Positions 1 to 10,827 of a DNA stretch of 64,000 bases are shown here, piece after piece. A program made the position numbers and the translations under genes. This DNA is from Hartmannibacter diazotrophicus. GTDB taxonomy: Bacteria > Pseudomonadota > Alphaproteobacteria > Rhizobiales > Pleomorphomonadaceae. Location of the stretch: the NCBI RefSeq assembly GCF_900231165.1, contig NZ_LT960614.1, forward strand, positions 1 to 64,000. The letters are read 5' to 3'. The notes under the pieces are model-generated. The model saw only the letters and a list, made by a program, of their open reading frames with translations. It had not been told where the DNA came from and made no database searches. Numbering within the stretch: position 1 is the first letter of the stretch; every line of letters begins with the position of its first letter.

Positions 1-1503
1 ATGGGCGAGCGGGAACTTCGATCGATGGAAGCTGCGGCAGGCAACAAGGCGAAAGACGCCTGGGCTTGCGTCAGGGCGAGGCTTCTGTCGGATCTCGGGG
101 ACGAAGTGTTTTCCTGCTGGTTTGCCGGCATGAAGCTGGAATCCATCGAAAACGGCATCGTGACCCATTCGGTGCCGAGCCGGTTCCTGAAGTCGTGGAT
201 CTCCACCTACTACCGCGACAAGCTCGCCGAACTCTGGAAGTCCGAGAGCGGACAGGTGCGCAAGATCGACGTGGTCGTCCGCACCCCGATCGTCGGCAAG
301 GTCGACGTCGTCGCCCGGTCCGCAGCAAAGGATGCCGCAGCTCCCGAGAACGCCCGTCCCGTCATGGCCGCTCGTGACGTCGTTCAACCGATGCCCCGTC
401 CTGCCGCGCCGCAGGCCGTCCAGCATTCCAGCGCCAGTGCGCAACTCGTCGAGGAGGCGGGCTCGCCCCTCGATCCGCGCTTCACGCTGGCAAGCTTCGT
501 CGAGGGCGGTGCCAACAGCTTCGCCCTTGCCGCCGCCCGTCAGGTCGCGGCCGGCCCCGGCGCCACGGGCGTCAGCTTCAATCCGCTCTTCATTCATGCC
601 TCGGTCGGCCTCGGCAAGACCCATCTCCTTCAGGCGGTCGCCAACGAGATCCGGGTCCAGCGTCCCGACGTGAAGGTGCTCTACCTCACCGCCGAGCAGT
701 TCATGTATCGCTTCGTCCAGGCGCTGCAGTCGCAGTCGGCCATCGCCTTCAAGGACGCTCTGCGCGGCATCGACGTTCTCCTCATCGACGACGTCCAGTT
801 CCTGCACGGCAAGCAGCTCCAGCAGGAGTTCTGCCATACGGTCAATTCGCTCATCGATGGTTCGCGTCAGGTGGTCGTTGCCGCCGACCGGCCGCCGATC
901 GAGCTCGAAACGCTGGATGAACGCGTCCGTTCGCGGCTTGCCGGCGGCCTGCTGGTGGAAATCTCCGAACCGGATCAGGCCCTGCGCCGGGCGATCGTCG
1001 ATCGCCGCATCGAGGTGGCGCGCCTGCAGCATCCCGATTTCACGGTGCCCGCGGAGGTCGTCGACTTCATCGTGCGCAACGTCACCACGTCCGGACGCGA
1101 CCTTGAGGGCGCGGTCACCCGGCTCGTCGGTCACAACCAGCTCACGGGCGCTCCGATCTCGCTGGCGATGGCCGAGGCGACCCTGCGCGACCTCGTGCGC
1201 GCCACCGATACCCGCAAGGTGAAGATCGAGGACATCCAGCGCATCGTCTCCAAGCACTTCAATGTTTCCAAGCAGGATCTGCTGTCGAGCCGGCGCACCC
1301 GCTCCATCGTCTGGCCGCGCCAGATCGCGATGTATCTGGCCAAGTCCATGACGCCGCGCTCCCTGCCGGAAATCGGCCGCCGTTTCGGCGGACGCGATCA
1401 CACGACGGTCCTCCATGCGGTGCGCAAGGTGGAGGACATCGTGCAGAACGACGACACCATCGCCCAGGAGATCGAGATCCTGCGCCGCATGCTGGAAAAC
1501 TGA
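1..1503 (+). CDS. dnaA: Chromosomal replication initiator DnaA
   Basis: DnaA binds DnaA boxes at the origin and opens the duplex to start replication. The protein is 500 aa: N-terminal domain I (about 18-82), a Pro/Ala-rich linker (about 110-155), an AAA+ core with Walker A GLGKTHLL (203-210), Walker B LLIDD (260-264) and the box VII arginine region around LDERVRSRL (305-313), and the C-terminal DNA-binding domain with signature GRDHTTVLHA (464-473). The first base of the window is the first base of the ATG, so the promoter is not visible. A second in-frame ATG (codon 9, base 25) could be the true start. A strong terminator follows the stop. Confidence 0.98.
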   Translation: MGERELRSMEAAAGNKAKDAWACVRARLLSDLGDEVFSCWFAGMKLESIENGIVTHSVPSRFLKSWISTYYRDKLAELWKSESGQVRKIDVVVRTPIVGKVDVVARSAAKDAAAPENARPVMAARDVVQPMPRPAAPQAVQHSSASAQLVEEAGSPLDPRFTLASFVEGGANSFALAAARQVAAGPGATGVSFNPLFIHASVGLGKTHLLQAVANEIRVQRPDVKVLYLTAEQFMYRFVQALQSQSAIAFKDALRGIDVLLIDDVQFLHGKQLQQEFCHTVNSLIDGSRQVVVAADRPPIELETLDERVRSRLAGGLLVEISEPDQALRRAIVDRRIEVARLQHPDFTVPAEVVDFIVRNVTTSGRDLEGAVTRLVGHNQLTGAPISLAMAEATLRDLVRATDTRKVKIEDIQRIVSKHFNVSKQDLLSSRRTRSIVWPRQIAMYLAKSMTPRSLPEIGRRFGGRDHTTVLHAVRKVEDIVQNDDTIAQEIEILRRMLEN

Positions 1504-1529
1504 GCTTTTCCTGCGGTAGGACGATTGAA

Positions 1530-1562
1530 GGAGCTTTCCCGGGTGCGGGGAAGCTCCTTTTT
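1530..1562 (+). terminator. Rho-independent terminator after dnaA
   Basis: GGAGCTTTCCC (1530-1540) pairs with GGGGAAGCTCC (1547-1557) with one G-T wobble, followed by five T. It lies 27 bp after the dnaA stop and separates dnaA from dnaN. Confidence 0.85.
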
Positions 1563-1687
1563 GCGCAAAAAGGCGCCTGGGGAATGGCAAAATGGACCTT
1601 GAGATTAGCCCTTCCCTTGCAATTCTCGCCGGTGCAAGTTAAGCGCCCTTGTCACAAGACCAAGCCGAGCGGAACGGATAAGAAGCA

Positions 1688-2806
1688 ATGCGTGTGACCC
1701 TGGAGCGGACCCATCTGTTGAAGTCGCTCAACCACGTTCACCGTGTCGTCGAACGGCGCAATACGATCCCGATCCTGTCGAACGTGCTGCTTCGCGCCGA
1801 GGGCGGCGATCTCCAGCTCGAGGCGACGGATCTGGACCTCGATGCGCTTGAGACGGTCCCGGCGATGGTCGAGACGCCCGGCGCGACGACGGTGCCGGCG
1901 CACATGTTCTACGACATCGTCCGCAAGCTCCCCGACGGCTCGCAGGTCAGCCTCGAGACCGCGCCCGACGGCGCCGCGATGACGATCCTTTCCGGCCGGT
2001 CGCGCTTCCAGCTCCAGATGCTGCCGGAGAGCGACTTTCCCGACATCACCGCCGGCGAGTTCACGCATCGCTTCACGCTGCCGTCGAAGGACCTGCGTAA
2101 GCTGATCGACCGCACCCAGTTCGCGATCTCCACCGAGGAAATCCGCTACTATCTGAACGGCATCTATTTCCACACCGTGGAAACGCCGGAGGGCATGAAG
2201 TTCCGCGCCGTCGCCACCGACGGCCACCGCCTCGCCCAGACCAACATTCCCGCGCCCGAGGGTGCGGCGGGCATGCCCGGCATCATCGTGCCGCGCAAGA
2301 CCGTCGGCGAAATCCAGAAGCTCCTGGAGGAGCCGGAAGTCGAGGCGACGGTGGAGCTTTCGACCACCAAGATCCGTCTCACCGTCGGCAATGTCGTCCT
2401 CACCTCCAAGCTGATCGACGGCACCTTCCCGGACTATGGTCGCGTCATCCCGCAGGGCAACGACAAGGAACTGCGCGTCGAGAAGGCCGATTTCGCCGAT
2501 GCGGTCGACCGCGTCTCGACGATTTCCTCCGAGCGCGGCCGGGCGGTGAAGCTGACGCTTTCCGAAGGCAAGATGGTGCTCACCGTCGTCAACCCGGATT
2601 CGGGCAGCGCGACGGAGGAAGTGCACGTCGAATATGACGCCGATCCGCTCGATATCGGCTTCAACGCACGCTATCTGCTGGACATCACCTCGCAGCTTTC
2701 CAGCGAGACGGCGGTCTTCAAGCTCGCCGATCCCGGTTCGCCGACGCTGATCCAGGAGTCCGATGATCCCGACACGCTCTATGTGCTGATGCCGATGCGG
2801 GTGTGA
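1688..2806 (+). CDS. dnaN: DNA polymerase III beta subunit (sliding clamp)
   Basis: DnaN is the ring-shaped processivity clamp that tethers DNA polymerase III and many repair proteins to DNA. At 372 aa it has normal length for the family. It starts MRVTLER and contains the conserved LSNVLL segment near residue 30. It ends with VLMPMRV, the usual C-terminus that lines the protein-binding cleft. The purine-rich stretch GGATAAGAAG lies just upstream of the ATG. It lies between dnaA and recF, the canonical alphaproteobacterial order, and recF begins 38 bp downstream, so the two are probably co-transcribed. Confidence 0.98.
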   Translation: MRVTLERTHLLKSLNHVHRVVERRNTIPILSNVLLRAEGGDLQLEATDLDLDALETVPAMVETPGATTVPAHMFYDIVRKLPDGSQVSLETAPDGAAMTILSGRSRFQLQMLPESDFPDITAGEFTHRFTLPSKDLRKLIDRTQFAISTEEIRYYLNGIYFHTVETPEGMKFRAVATDGHRLAQTNIPAPEGAAGMPGIIVPRKTVGEIQKLLEEPEVEATVELSTTKIRLTVGNVVLTSKLIDGTFPDYGRVIPQGNDKELRVEKADFADAVDRVSTISSERGRAVKLTLSEGKMVLTVVNPDSGSATEEVHVEYDADPLDIGFNARYLLDITSQLSSETAVFKLADPGSPTLIQESDDPDTLYVLMPMRV

Positions 2807-2844
2807 CCGCTCTGAAGCAGCCCATGACGTCCCGGCGAACCTGA

Positions 2845-4017
2845 ATGCCTGAGGACAATGCCTTTCCGGAACTGGCGGTGCCGGGCGGAATTTGCCCGGT
2901 CCGCCTGACCGCCCTCAAGGTGGCCGATTTCCGCAACTATGCGAGTGCGGCCATCGAGGTCGCCTCGAACGCGGTCGTGCTTGTGGGGCCCAACGGCGCC
3001 GGCAAGACCAACCTCCTGGAAGCGATTTCCTATCTCTCGCCCGGCCGAGGATTGCGCCGGGCGCGGCTCGGCGATGTCGCGCGCATCGGCGGGGCGGGCG
3101 GTTGGGCGGTCGCGACCGATGTCGAGGGCGCCGTCGGGCCTGCCCGCATCGGCACCGGTCTCGTCGCCGGCGAGGCGACAAGGCAGGTGCGGATCGACGG
3201 CACGCCGCAAAAGGGCACCGATATCCTCTCCGACCATCTGCGCGTGATGTGGCTGACGCCGGCGATGGACGGCCTCTTCACCGGACCGGCTTCCGACCGC
3301 CGGCGTTTCCTCGACCGGCTGGTTCTCTCCGTCGATCCGGCGCATGGACGCCGCGTCGCCGCCTTCGAGCAGGCGCTGACGGGCCGCAACCGGCTGCTGG
3401 AGGATCATCGCACCGATCCGGCCTGGCTCGACGCGACCGAGGCGCAGATCGCCGAACTCGGCGTCGCGGTGGCGGCGGCACGCGGCGAGACCGTCGCCTG
3501 TCTGGCGCGCCTTGCCGATGAGACGGGACCGGCGGGCGAGGCCTTCCCTCGTGCCGGCCTGACGCTGGAGGGCGATCTGGAAGCAGCCCTTGCCAAGGCA
3601 AGCGCCAGCGAGGTGGAGGACTGGTACCTGCGCGACCTTGCCGCCGCCCGCAGCCGCGATCGTGCGGCCGGCCGCACGCTTGTCGGGCCGCACCGGTCCG
3701 ATCTCGCCGTCACCTATCTTGCCAAGGCCATGCCGGCCGCGCTCTCCTCCACGGGCGAGCAGAAGGCGCTCCTGATTGGCCTCGTCCTCGCTCATGCCCG
3801 GCTGGTGACGGAACTGGCCCGCATGACGCCTCTGCTTCTGCTCGACGAGATTACGGCGCATCTCGATCCCGGCCGCCGCGAAGCGCTGGCCGGTCTCATC
3901 GACGAGATCGGCACCCATGCCTTTCTGACCGGCACCGACCCGGTCATGTTCGAGGCCTTTTCCGGCCGCCAGGTGATTGAGGCGGTCGACGGGACATTGC
4001 GTTCGCTTGACGCCTGA
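2845..4017 (+). CDS. recF: DNA replication and repair protein RecF
   Basis: RecF is an SMC-like ATPase that loads RecA at gapped DNA during recombinational repair. The 390-aa protein has Walker A GPNGAGKTN (49-57), the family motif LSPGRGLRRA (64-73), the ABC signature region around SSTGEQKA (301-308) and Walker B LLLLDEITAHLD (330-341). Length is typical. It is 38 bp downstream of dnaN and is followed by an unusually long non-coding stretch before gyrB. Confidence 0.97.
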   Translation: MPEDNAFPELAVPGGICPVRLTALKVADFRNYASAAIEVASNAVVLVGPNGAGKTNLLEAISYLSPGRGLRRARLGDVARIGGAGGWAVATDVEGAVGPARIGTGLVAGEATRQVRIDGTPQKGTDILSDHLRVMWLTPAMDGLFTGPASDRRRFLDRLVLSVDPAHGRRVAAFEQALTGRNRLLEDHRTDPAWLDATEAQIAELGVAVAAARGETVACLARLADETGPAGEAFPRAGLTLEGDLEAALAKASASEVEDWYLRDLAAARSRDRAAGRTLVGPHRSDLAVTYLAKAMPAALSSTGEQKALLIGLVLAHARLVTELARMTPLLLLDEITAHLDPGRREALAGLIDEIGTHAFLTGTDPVMFEAFSGRQVIEAVDGTLRSLDA

Positions 4018-6886
<2,869 letters not shown>

Positions 6887-6899
6887 GGATGCAGGCCGC

Positions 6900-7394
6900 T
6901 CAGTCTCCCGGGCGCGGTAAGGTGCCCGGACGGGGGGGATGGCCTTCGTGGCTGGAATAGTCTTCCGGATCGAGGTCGACCACACCGTCGCGGCGCCGGA
7001 AGCCGCCGCCCGTCGTGCCGCGCGTTGCAACGGTCACGGTCATCCGGCTCTGGATGGTCGAGGCGATGGCGTGGCGGATCGGCGGCACGAGAAGCAGGAA
7101 GCCGAGGCCCGAGGTCACAAAGCCGGGCGTCAGCACCATCAGCGCCGCGACGGCGAGCAGGGCGCCCTCCACGAGTTCGGTGCCCGGAATGCGTCCGGCA
7201 TCCATTTCCGAGCGCAAACGCGTGAGGACCCGGATCCCCTGCGAGCGCAGCAGCGCACCGCCGATGAGGATGCCGGCCGCCACCAGCCCCAGCGTTGCCA
7301 GGACGCCGATCTTCGCGCCGACGATGATGAAGACCGCGATCTCGATTGCCGGCAGCAGCAGAACGAAAACGGGCAAAAGAAACAAAAGTGGCAT
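6900..7394 (-). CDS. fxsA: FxsA-family inner-membrane protein
   Basis: 164 aa with the FxsA (suppressor of F exclusion of phage T7) pattern: hydrophobic segments at about 1-22, 26-50 and 77-105, the conserved N-terminal PAIEIAVF and a GILIGG turn, then a hydrophilic tail rich in Arg, Gly and Pro. The biochemical role of the family is unknown; in E. coli overproduction relieves F-plasmid exclusion of T7. It is convergent with gyrB and divergent from the Tim44-domain gene. Confidence 0.85.
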   Translation of the reverse strand: MPLLFLLPVFVLLLPAIEIAVFIIVGAKIGVLATLGLVAAGILIGGALLRSQGIRVLTRLRSEMDAGRIPGTELVEGALLAVAALMVLTPGFVTSGLGFLLLVPPIRHAIASTIQSRMTVTVATRGTTGGGFRRRDGVVDLDPEDYSSHEGHPPRPGTLPRPGD

Positions 7395-7628
7395 GCCGTG
7401 GCCTTTTTCCTTGGAACGCTTTCCTGGACGCTGGTCTTCCTGCTCTCTTGGTTAAGAGGCGGTGAACGGGGCCTGAAGCCTTCAACACGTTCTTCCCGAA
7501 CGTGTTACGATACCGCTGCAATCGCCGGAAACCTCGCCGGCAGCTCGTTCCTCCGGCGCTGCGTCAACGAATTTCGTGACGGGCGATTGGATCGCGGGTA
7601 GACCTTTCTTACATAGGAGGGTATCGGC

Positions 7629-7673
7629 ATGATCCCAATGCCCTCAACGAAATTAGACATGCGCGCTCGATGA
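7629..7673 (+). CDS. Putative 14-codon leader ORF upstream of the Tim44-domain gene
   Basis: The strongest ribosome binding site here, AGGAGGG (7615-7621), lies 7 nt before an ATG at 7629 rather than before the Tim44-domain start. That ATG opens a 14-residue frame, MIPMPSTKLDMRAR. Its TGA overlaps the ATG of the next gene (ATGA at 7670-7673), and the downstream ATG has no Shine-Dalgarno of its own. This is the arrangement expected for translational coupling. Whether the peptide itself acts is unknown. Confidence 0.5.
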   Translation: MIPMPSTKLDMRAR

Positions 7674-8374
7674 ACGGATTTATGGACCTGACCAGCCTCA
7701 TCTTCCTGGTAATCGCCGTTGCGGTTTTCTGGCGTCTGCGTTCAGTGCTGGGCAGCCGCACCGGCAACGAGCGTCCGCCGGTGGACCCCTATTCCAAACG
7801 CGACGAGCAGGTGGCCAGCAACAACGACAATGTCGTGACGCTGCCGAGTGCGCGTCGCCGCGAGGGCGATGTGCCCGCCGAGGCGAACCAGCATATCGAT
7901 GCGGTCGCGCCCGAGGGCACGGCGCTCAACGACGCGCTCAAGACCATCCTCTCCGCCGACAGCAGCTTCGATCCGGACTATTTCCTCGAAGGTGCGAAGG
8001 CGGCCTACGAGATGATCGTGACGGCCTATGCCAAGGGCGACCGCGGCGAACTGAAGTCGCTGCTGTCCACCGAGGTCTTCACGAGTTTTGCAAGCGCCAT
8101 CGGCGAGCGCGAGAAGCAGGGCCAGAAGATGGACTTCACCTTCGTCGGCGTCGACAAGGCGGAAATCATCGAGGCGATGCTGAAGGACGGCGACGCCCAG
8201 GTGACCGTGCGCTTCGTCAGCCAGCTCATCTCCGCCACCTATGACGCCAACGGAACGCTGATCGACGGCGAGCCCACCAAGGTGGCCGAAGTCACCGACA
8301 TCTGGACCTTTGCCCGCCCGGTCCGCGCGCGCGACCCGAACTGGAAGCTGGTTGCCACGGAAGCCGACGGCTGA
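7670..8374 (+). CDS. timA: Tim44/TimA-domain inner-membrane protein
   Basis: 234 aa. A single N-terminal membrane segment (about residues 4-22) is followed by a charged linker and a C-terminal Tim44-like (Tim44/MBA1) domain from about residue 85 to the end. Bacterial TimA proteins are related to the mitochondrial import-motor anchor Tim44 but have no settled function in bacteria; membrane-protein biogenesis or envelope roles are proposed. Placement upstream of mltA and an Smr gene is common in alphaproteobacteria. Translation appears coupled to the leader ORF at 7629. Confidence 0.85.
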   Translation: MNGFMDLTSLIFLVIAVAVFWRLRSVLGSRTGNERPPVDPYSKRDEQVASNNDNVVTLPSARRREGDVPAEANQHIDAVAPEGTALNDALKTILSADSSFDPDYFLEGAKAAYEMIVTAYAKGDRGELKSLLSTEVFTSFASAIGEREKQGQKMDFTFVGVDKAEIIEAMLKDGDAQVTVRFVSQLISATYDANGTLIDGEPTKVAEVTDIWTFARPVRARDPNWKLVATEADG

Positions 8375-8399
8375 CGCCGCCTGACGGAGGCAACAGCCG

Positions 8400-9530
8400 A
8401 TGACCTCGTCCCACCCGTCCGCCCGTCTGAAGCCGATCGGCTTTTCGGACCTTGAAGGCTGGGCGGGCGACGATCACGGCGCGGCCTTTTCGGCTTTCCG
8501 CCTGAGCGCGGAAAAAATCCTCGCCTCTCCTCCTTCGACTAAGGGGCTCGGCCTCTCCGGCGATGCGCTGGTCGGCCCCGCCGAAGCCGCCCTGCGCCAG
8601 GGCAGTGGAACCGACGCCGATACGGCGCGGCGCTTCTTCGAGCACTGGTTCGTGCCGCATCGCATCCGGCCGGCCGAGGGCGGCGGCTTCGTCACCGGTT
8701 ATTTCGAGCCGGAGGTGGAAGGCTCGCGCCATCGCTCGGAGCGATTTCCAACGCCGCTCTACGCCAGGCCGATAGGCCTTGCCGAAATTCCCTCAGGCGC
8801 CGATCGCGGTTCTGTCCCGAAGGACGTCACCTGGGCGCTGGCAACGCCGGACGGCCTTGCCGAGATGCCCGATCGCGGCGCCATTCAGGCCGGCGCGCTC
8901 GATGGCAGGGGGCTGGAACTCGTCTATGTGAAAAGCCTCGTCGAGGCCTTCTTCATCCATGTGCAGGGCTCCGCCCGCATCAGGCTTGCCGAAGGCGGCT
9001 CGATGCGCGTCGGCTTTGCCGGCAAGACCGGCCATCCCTATTTTCCCGTCGGCAAGGTGCTGATCGAGCGCGGGTTGTTCCAGCCGCACGAGGTCACCGC
9101 CGATGTCCTGCGGCACTGGCTCGACACGCATCCGGAAGACGTGCCCGAGGTTCTGGCCCGCAATCGGTCCTTCATCTTCTTTGCCGAGATCGCAACGACC
9201 GATCCGGACCTCGGACCCGTTGCCGCCGCCGGCGTCCAGCTGACGCCCGGCCGGTCGCTGGCGGTCGACCGCAACCTGATGACCTTCCACATGCCGATCT
9301 GGCTGTCGCTGGATATTCCCCTCGACGGGATTTCGCGGGGAACGGCGGTCGAGCGTCTCATGATCGCCCAGGACACCGGCTCGGCCATCGTTGGCCCGGC
9401 GCGCGGCGATATCTTCTTCGGAACCGGCGAGGCCGCCTGGCGGCAGGCGGCGCCGGTGCGCCATGCGGCCGATTTCACGGTGCTCGTCCCGCGGGATGCA
9501 GTCGAGGGGGCTGGCCGCCGTGGCACGTGA
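8400..9530 (+). CDS. mltA: Membrane-bound lytic murein transglycosylase A family
   Basis: MltA cleaves the MurNAc-GlcNAc bond of peptidoglycan to give 1,6-anhydro products. The 376-aa protein has the MltA barrel domain and the C-terminal 3D domain with DTGSAIVGPARGD, where D325 and D337 are the candidate catalytic/3D aspartates. GGAGG lies 10 nt before the ATG. No lipobox or signal peptide is visible at the N-terminus (MTSSHPSARL), unlike enterobacterial MltA. The stop overlaps the next gene by 11 bp. Confidence 0.9.
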   Translation: MTSSHPSARLKPIGFSDLEGWAGDDHGAAFSAFRLSAEKILASPPSTKGLGLSGDALVGPAEAALRQGSGTDADTARRFFEHWFVPHRIRPAEGGGFVTGYFEPEVEGSRHRSERFPTPLYARPIGLAEIPSGADRGSVPKDVTWALATPDGLAEMPDRGAIQAGALDGRGLELVYVKSLVEAFFIHVQGSARIRLAEGGSMRVGFAGKTGHPYFPVGKVLIERGLFQPHEVTADVLRHWLDTHPEDVPEVLARNRSFIFFAEIATTDPDLGPVAAAGVQLTPGRSLAVDRNLMTFHMPIWLSLDIPLDGISRGTAVERLMIAQDTGSAIVGPARGDIFFGTGEAAWRQAAPVRHAADFTVLVPRDAVEGAGRRGT

Positions 9531-10131
9531 CAGGCGGCGTCGCGGCCTTTCGGAGGAGGAGCAGCGGCTCTGGACGGCTGTCAAGCAGACCGTCAAGCCG
9601 ATGCATCCCGAGGCCCGCCAGCCGGAACCGCCGCCGGTGCCCGTCGAGGATGCGCCGGAATCGGCTGCCGCAGGCCGGGACAGGCTCAAGAGTTCGACCG
9701 CCGGCTCAAGCCCGAAGCCGCCAACGCCGCAAAAACCCGCCGTCAAACCGGCCCTGCCGCCGCTGCAGCCGGTGGCCCGCAAGACCCGCCAGAAGCTTGT
9801 CCGTGATCCGCAGCTGATCGAGGCTCGCATCGATCTTCACGGGCTCACCCAGGCCGACGCGCATCATCGCCTCGTCGGCTTCCTGCACACGGCGCAGGCG
9901 AGGGGCCTCAAGGTCGTGCTGGTGATCACTGGCAAGGGCGGAACGCCGTATCACGGCTTCACGGGCCTGCATCTGCCGGAACGCGGCGTTCTGCGCCGCG
10001 TGGTGCCGCAATGGCTGGCCCTGCCGGATCTGCGCCGCATCGTGCACGGCTACGAGGAAGCGCATGTCAGCCACGGTGGCGCGGGCGCCCTCTATGTCTT
10101 CCTGCGACGGGCAAAGCCTGGAAGACCGTAA
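9520..10131 (+). CDS. Smr-domain (MutS2-like) putative endonuclease
   Basis: 203 aa from a GTG start, chosen because GAGGGGG lies about 10 nt upstream and the N-terminus (M)ARDRRRRGLSEEE matches the usual start of these proteins. A Pro-rich linker (about 25-90) leads to a C-terminal Smr domain with IDLHGLT and ITGKGG, associated with DNA or RNA nicking activity. It overlaps mltA by 11 bp, so the two are co-transcribed and translationally linked. The in vivo substrate is unknown. Confidence 0.88.
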   Translation: MARDRRRRGLSEEEQRLWTAVKQTVKPMHPEARQPEPPPVPVEDAPESAAAGRDRLKSSTAGSSPKPPTPQKPAVKPALPPLQPVARKTRQKLVRDPQLIEARIDLHGLTQADAHHRLVGFLHTAQARGLKVVLVITGKGGTPYHGFTGLHLPERGVLRRVVPQWLALPDLRRIVHGYEEAHVSHGGAGALYVFLRRAKPGRP

Positions 10132-10259
10132 CGGGCGGCCGATGACGGCCACCCTGCCTTTCAAACCATTCCACAGTGCTGAAACCGGGCGATCATGCGT
10201 TCATGCGCCTTTGCGAGACCGCATGATACTCCAAATGAGTAGCCGGCTAACTGTCGGCT

Positions 10260-10601
10260 TTACCGGCCGACGTCGCGGGCGTAGTCGCGCTTCACGCGCC
10301 GGAAATACTCGTTCGGCGTGATGAGATGCGCGTCGACCAGCTTGGCGTTCTTGATCGCTTCATTCCAGAAGTGCACCTCGCTGTCGCGCAGGGCATAGCT
10401 CGACCGCTCGATCGCATACTGGCGGCGTGCGGCCTCCTCATAGGAAATCAGCCCCTTGTTGCGCCAGATGCCGATGTCCTTCTTCTGGTTCTCCACGGCC
10501 GGAAGGCGCGAGGAGGACGGCGGCAACTGCGGCGGAACGCCGACGCAGGCAGCAAGAAGGAGGGGAAAGCTGAGCGCACACAACAGCAGTTTTTTCTTCA
10601 T
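10260..10601 (-). CDS. Small putative lipoprotein, unknown function
   Basis: 113 aa from ATG at 10601 (MKKKLLLCALSF). The N-terminus is a lipoprotein signal: Lys-rich n-region, hydrophobic core and lipobox LLAAC with Cys at residue 19. The mature part is charged and probably helical, with no domain I recognise. An upstream in-frame ATG at 10643 would bury the signal peptide and was not used. It stands alone between the Smr gene (convergent) and the gamma-glutamyltransferase. Confidence 0.65.
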   Translation of the reverse strand: MKKKLLLCALSFPLLLAACVGVPPQLPPSSSRLPAVENQKKDIGIWRNKGLISYEEAARRQYAIERSSYALRDSEVHFWNEAIKNAKLVDAHLITPNEYFRRVKRDYARDVGR

Positions 10602-10827
10602 GGGGCAGGCCTGTTTTGGACTGGGTTGGGCAAAGCGGCGCAATTGTGCCGTGAAGAGCCTAAGGATTTGTGACCCTGAAGAACGGCTTGCCTGCCGGGC
10701 ACGCCATGACGCACGCCACGGCCGTCAAGGCGGTCCGCACGAAGTCAGAACGGTCAGGGGCGGGGTTGGTTCCCGCCCAGGTCAATGGGCCAGGGCAATG
10801 GGAAAGCGGCGAGGGCTCGCGCAGCGC

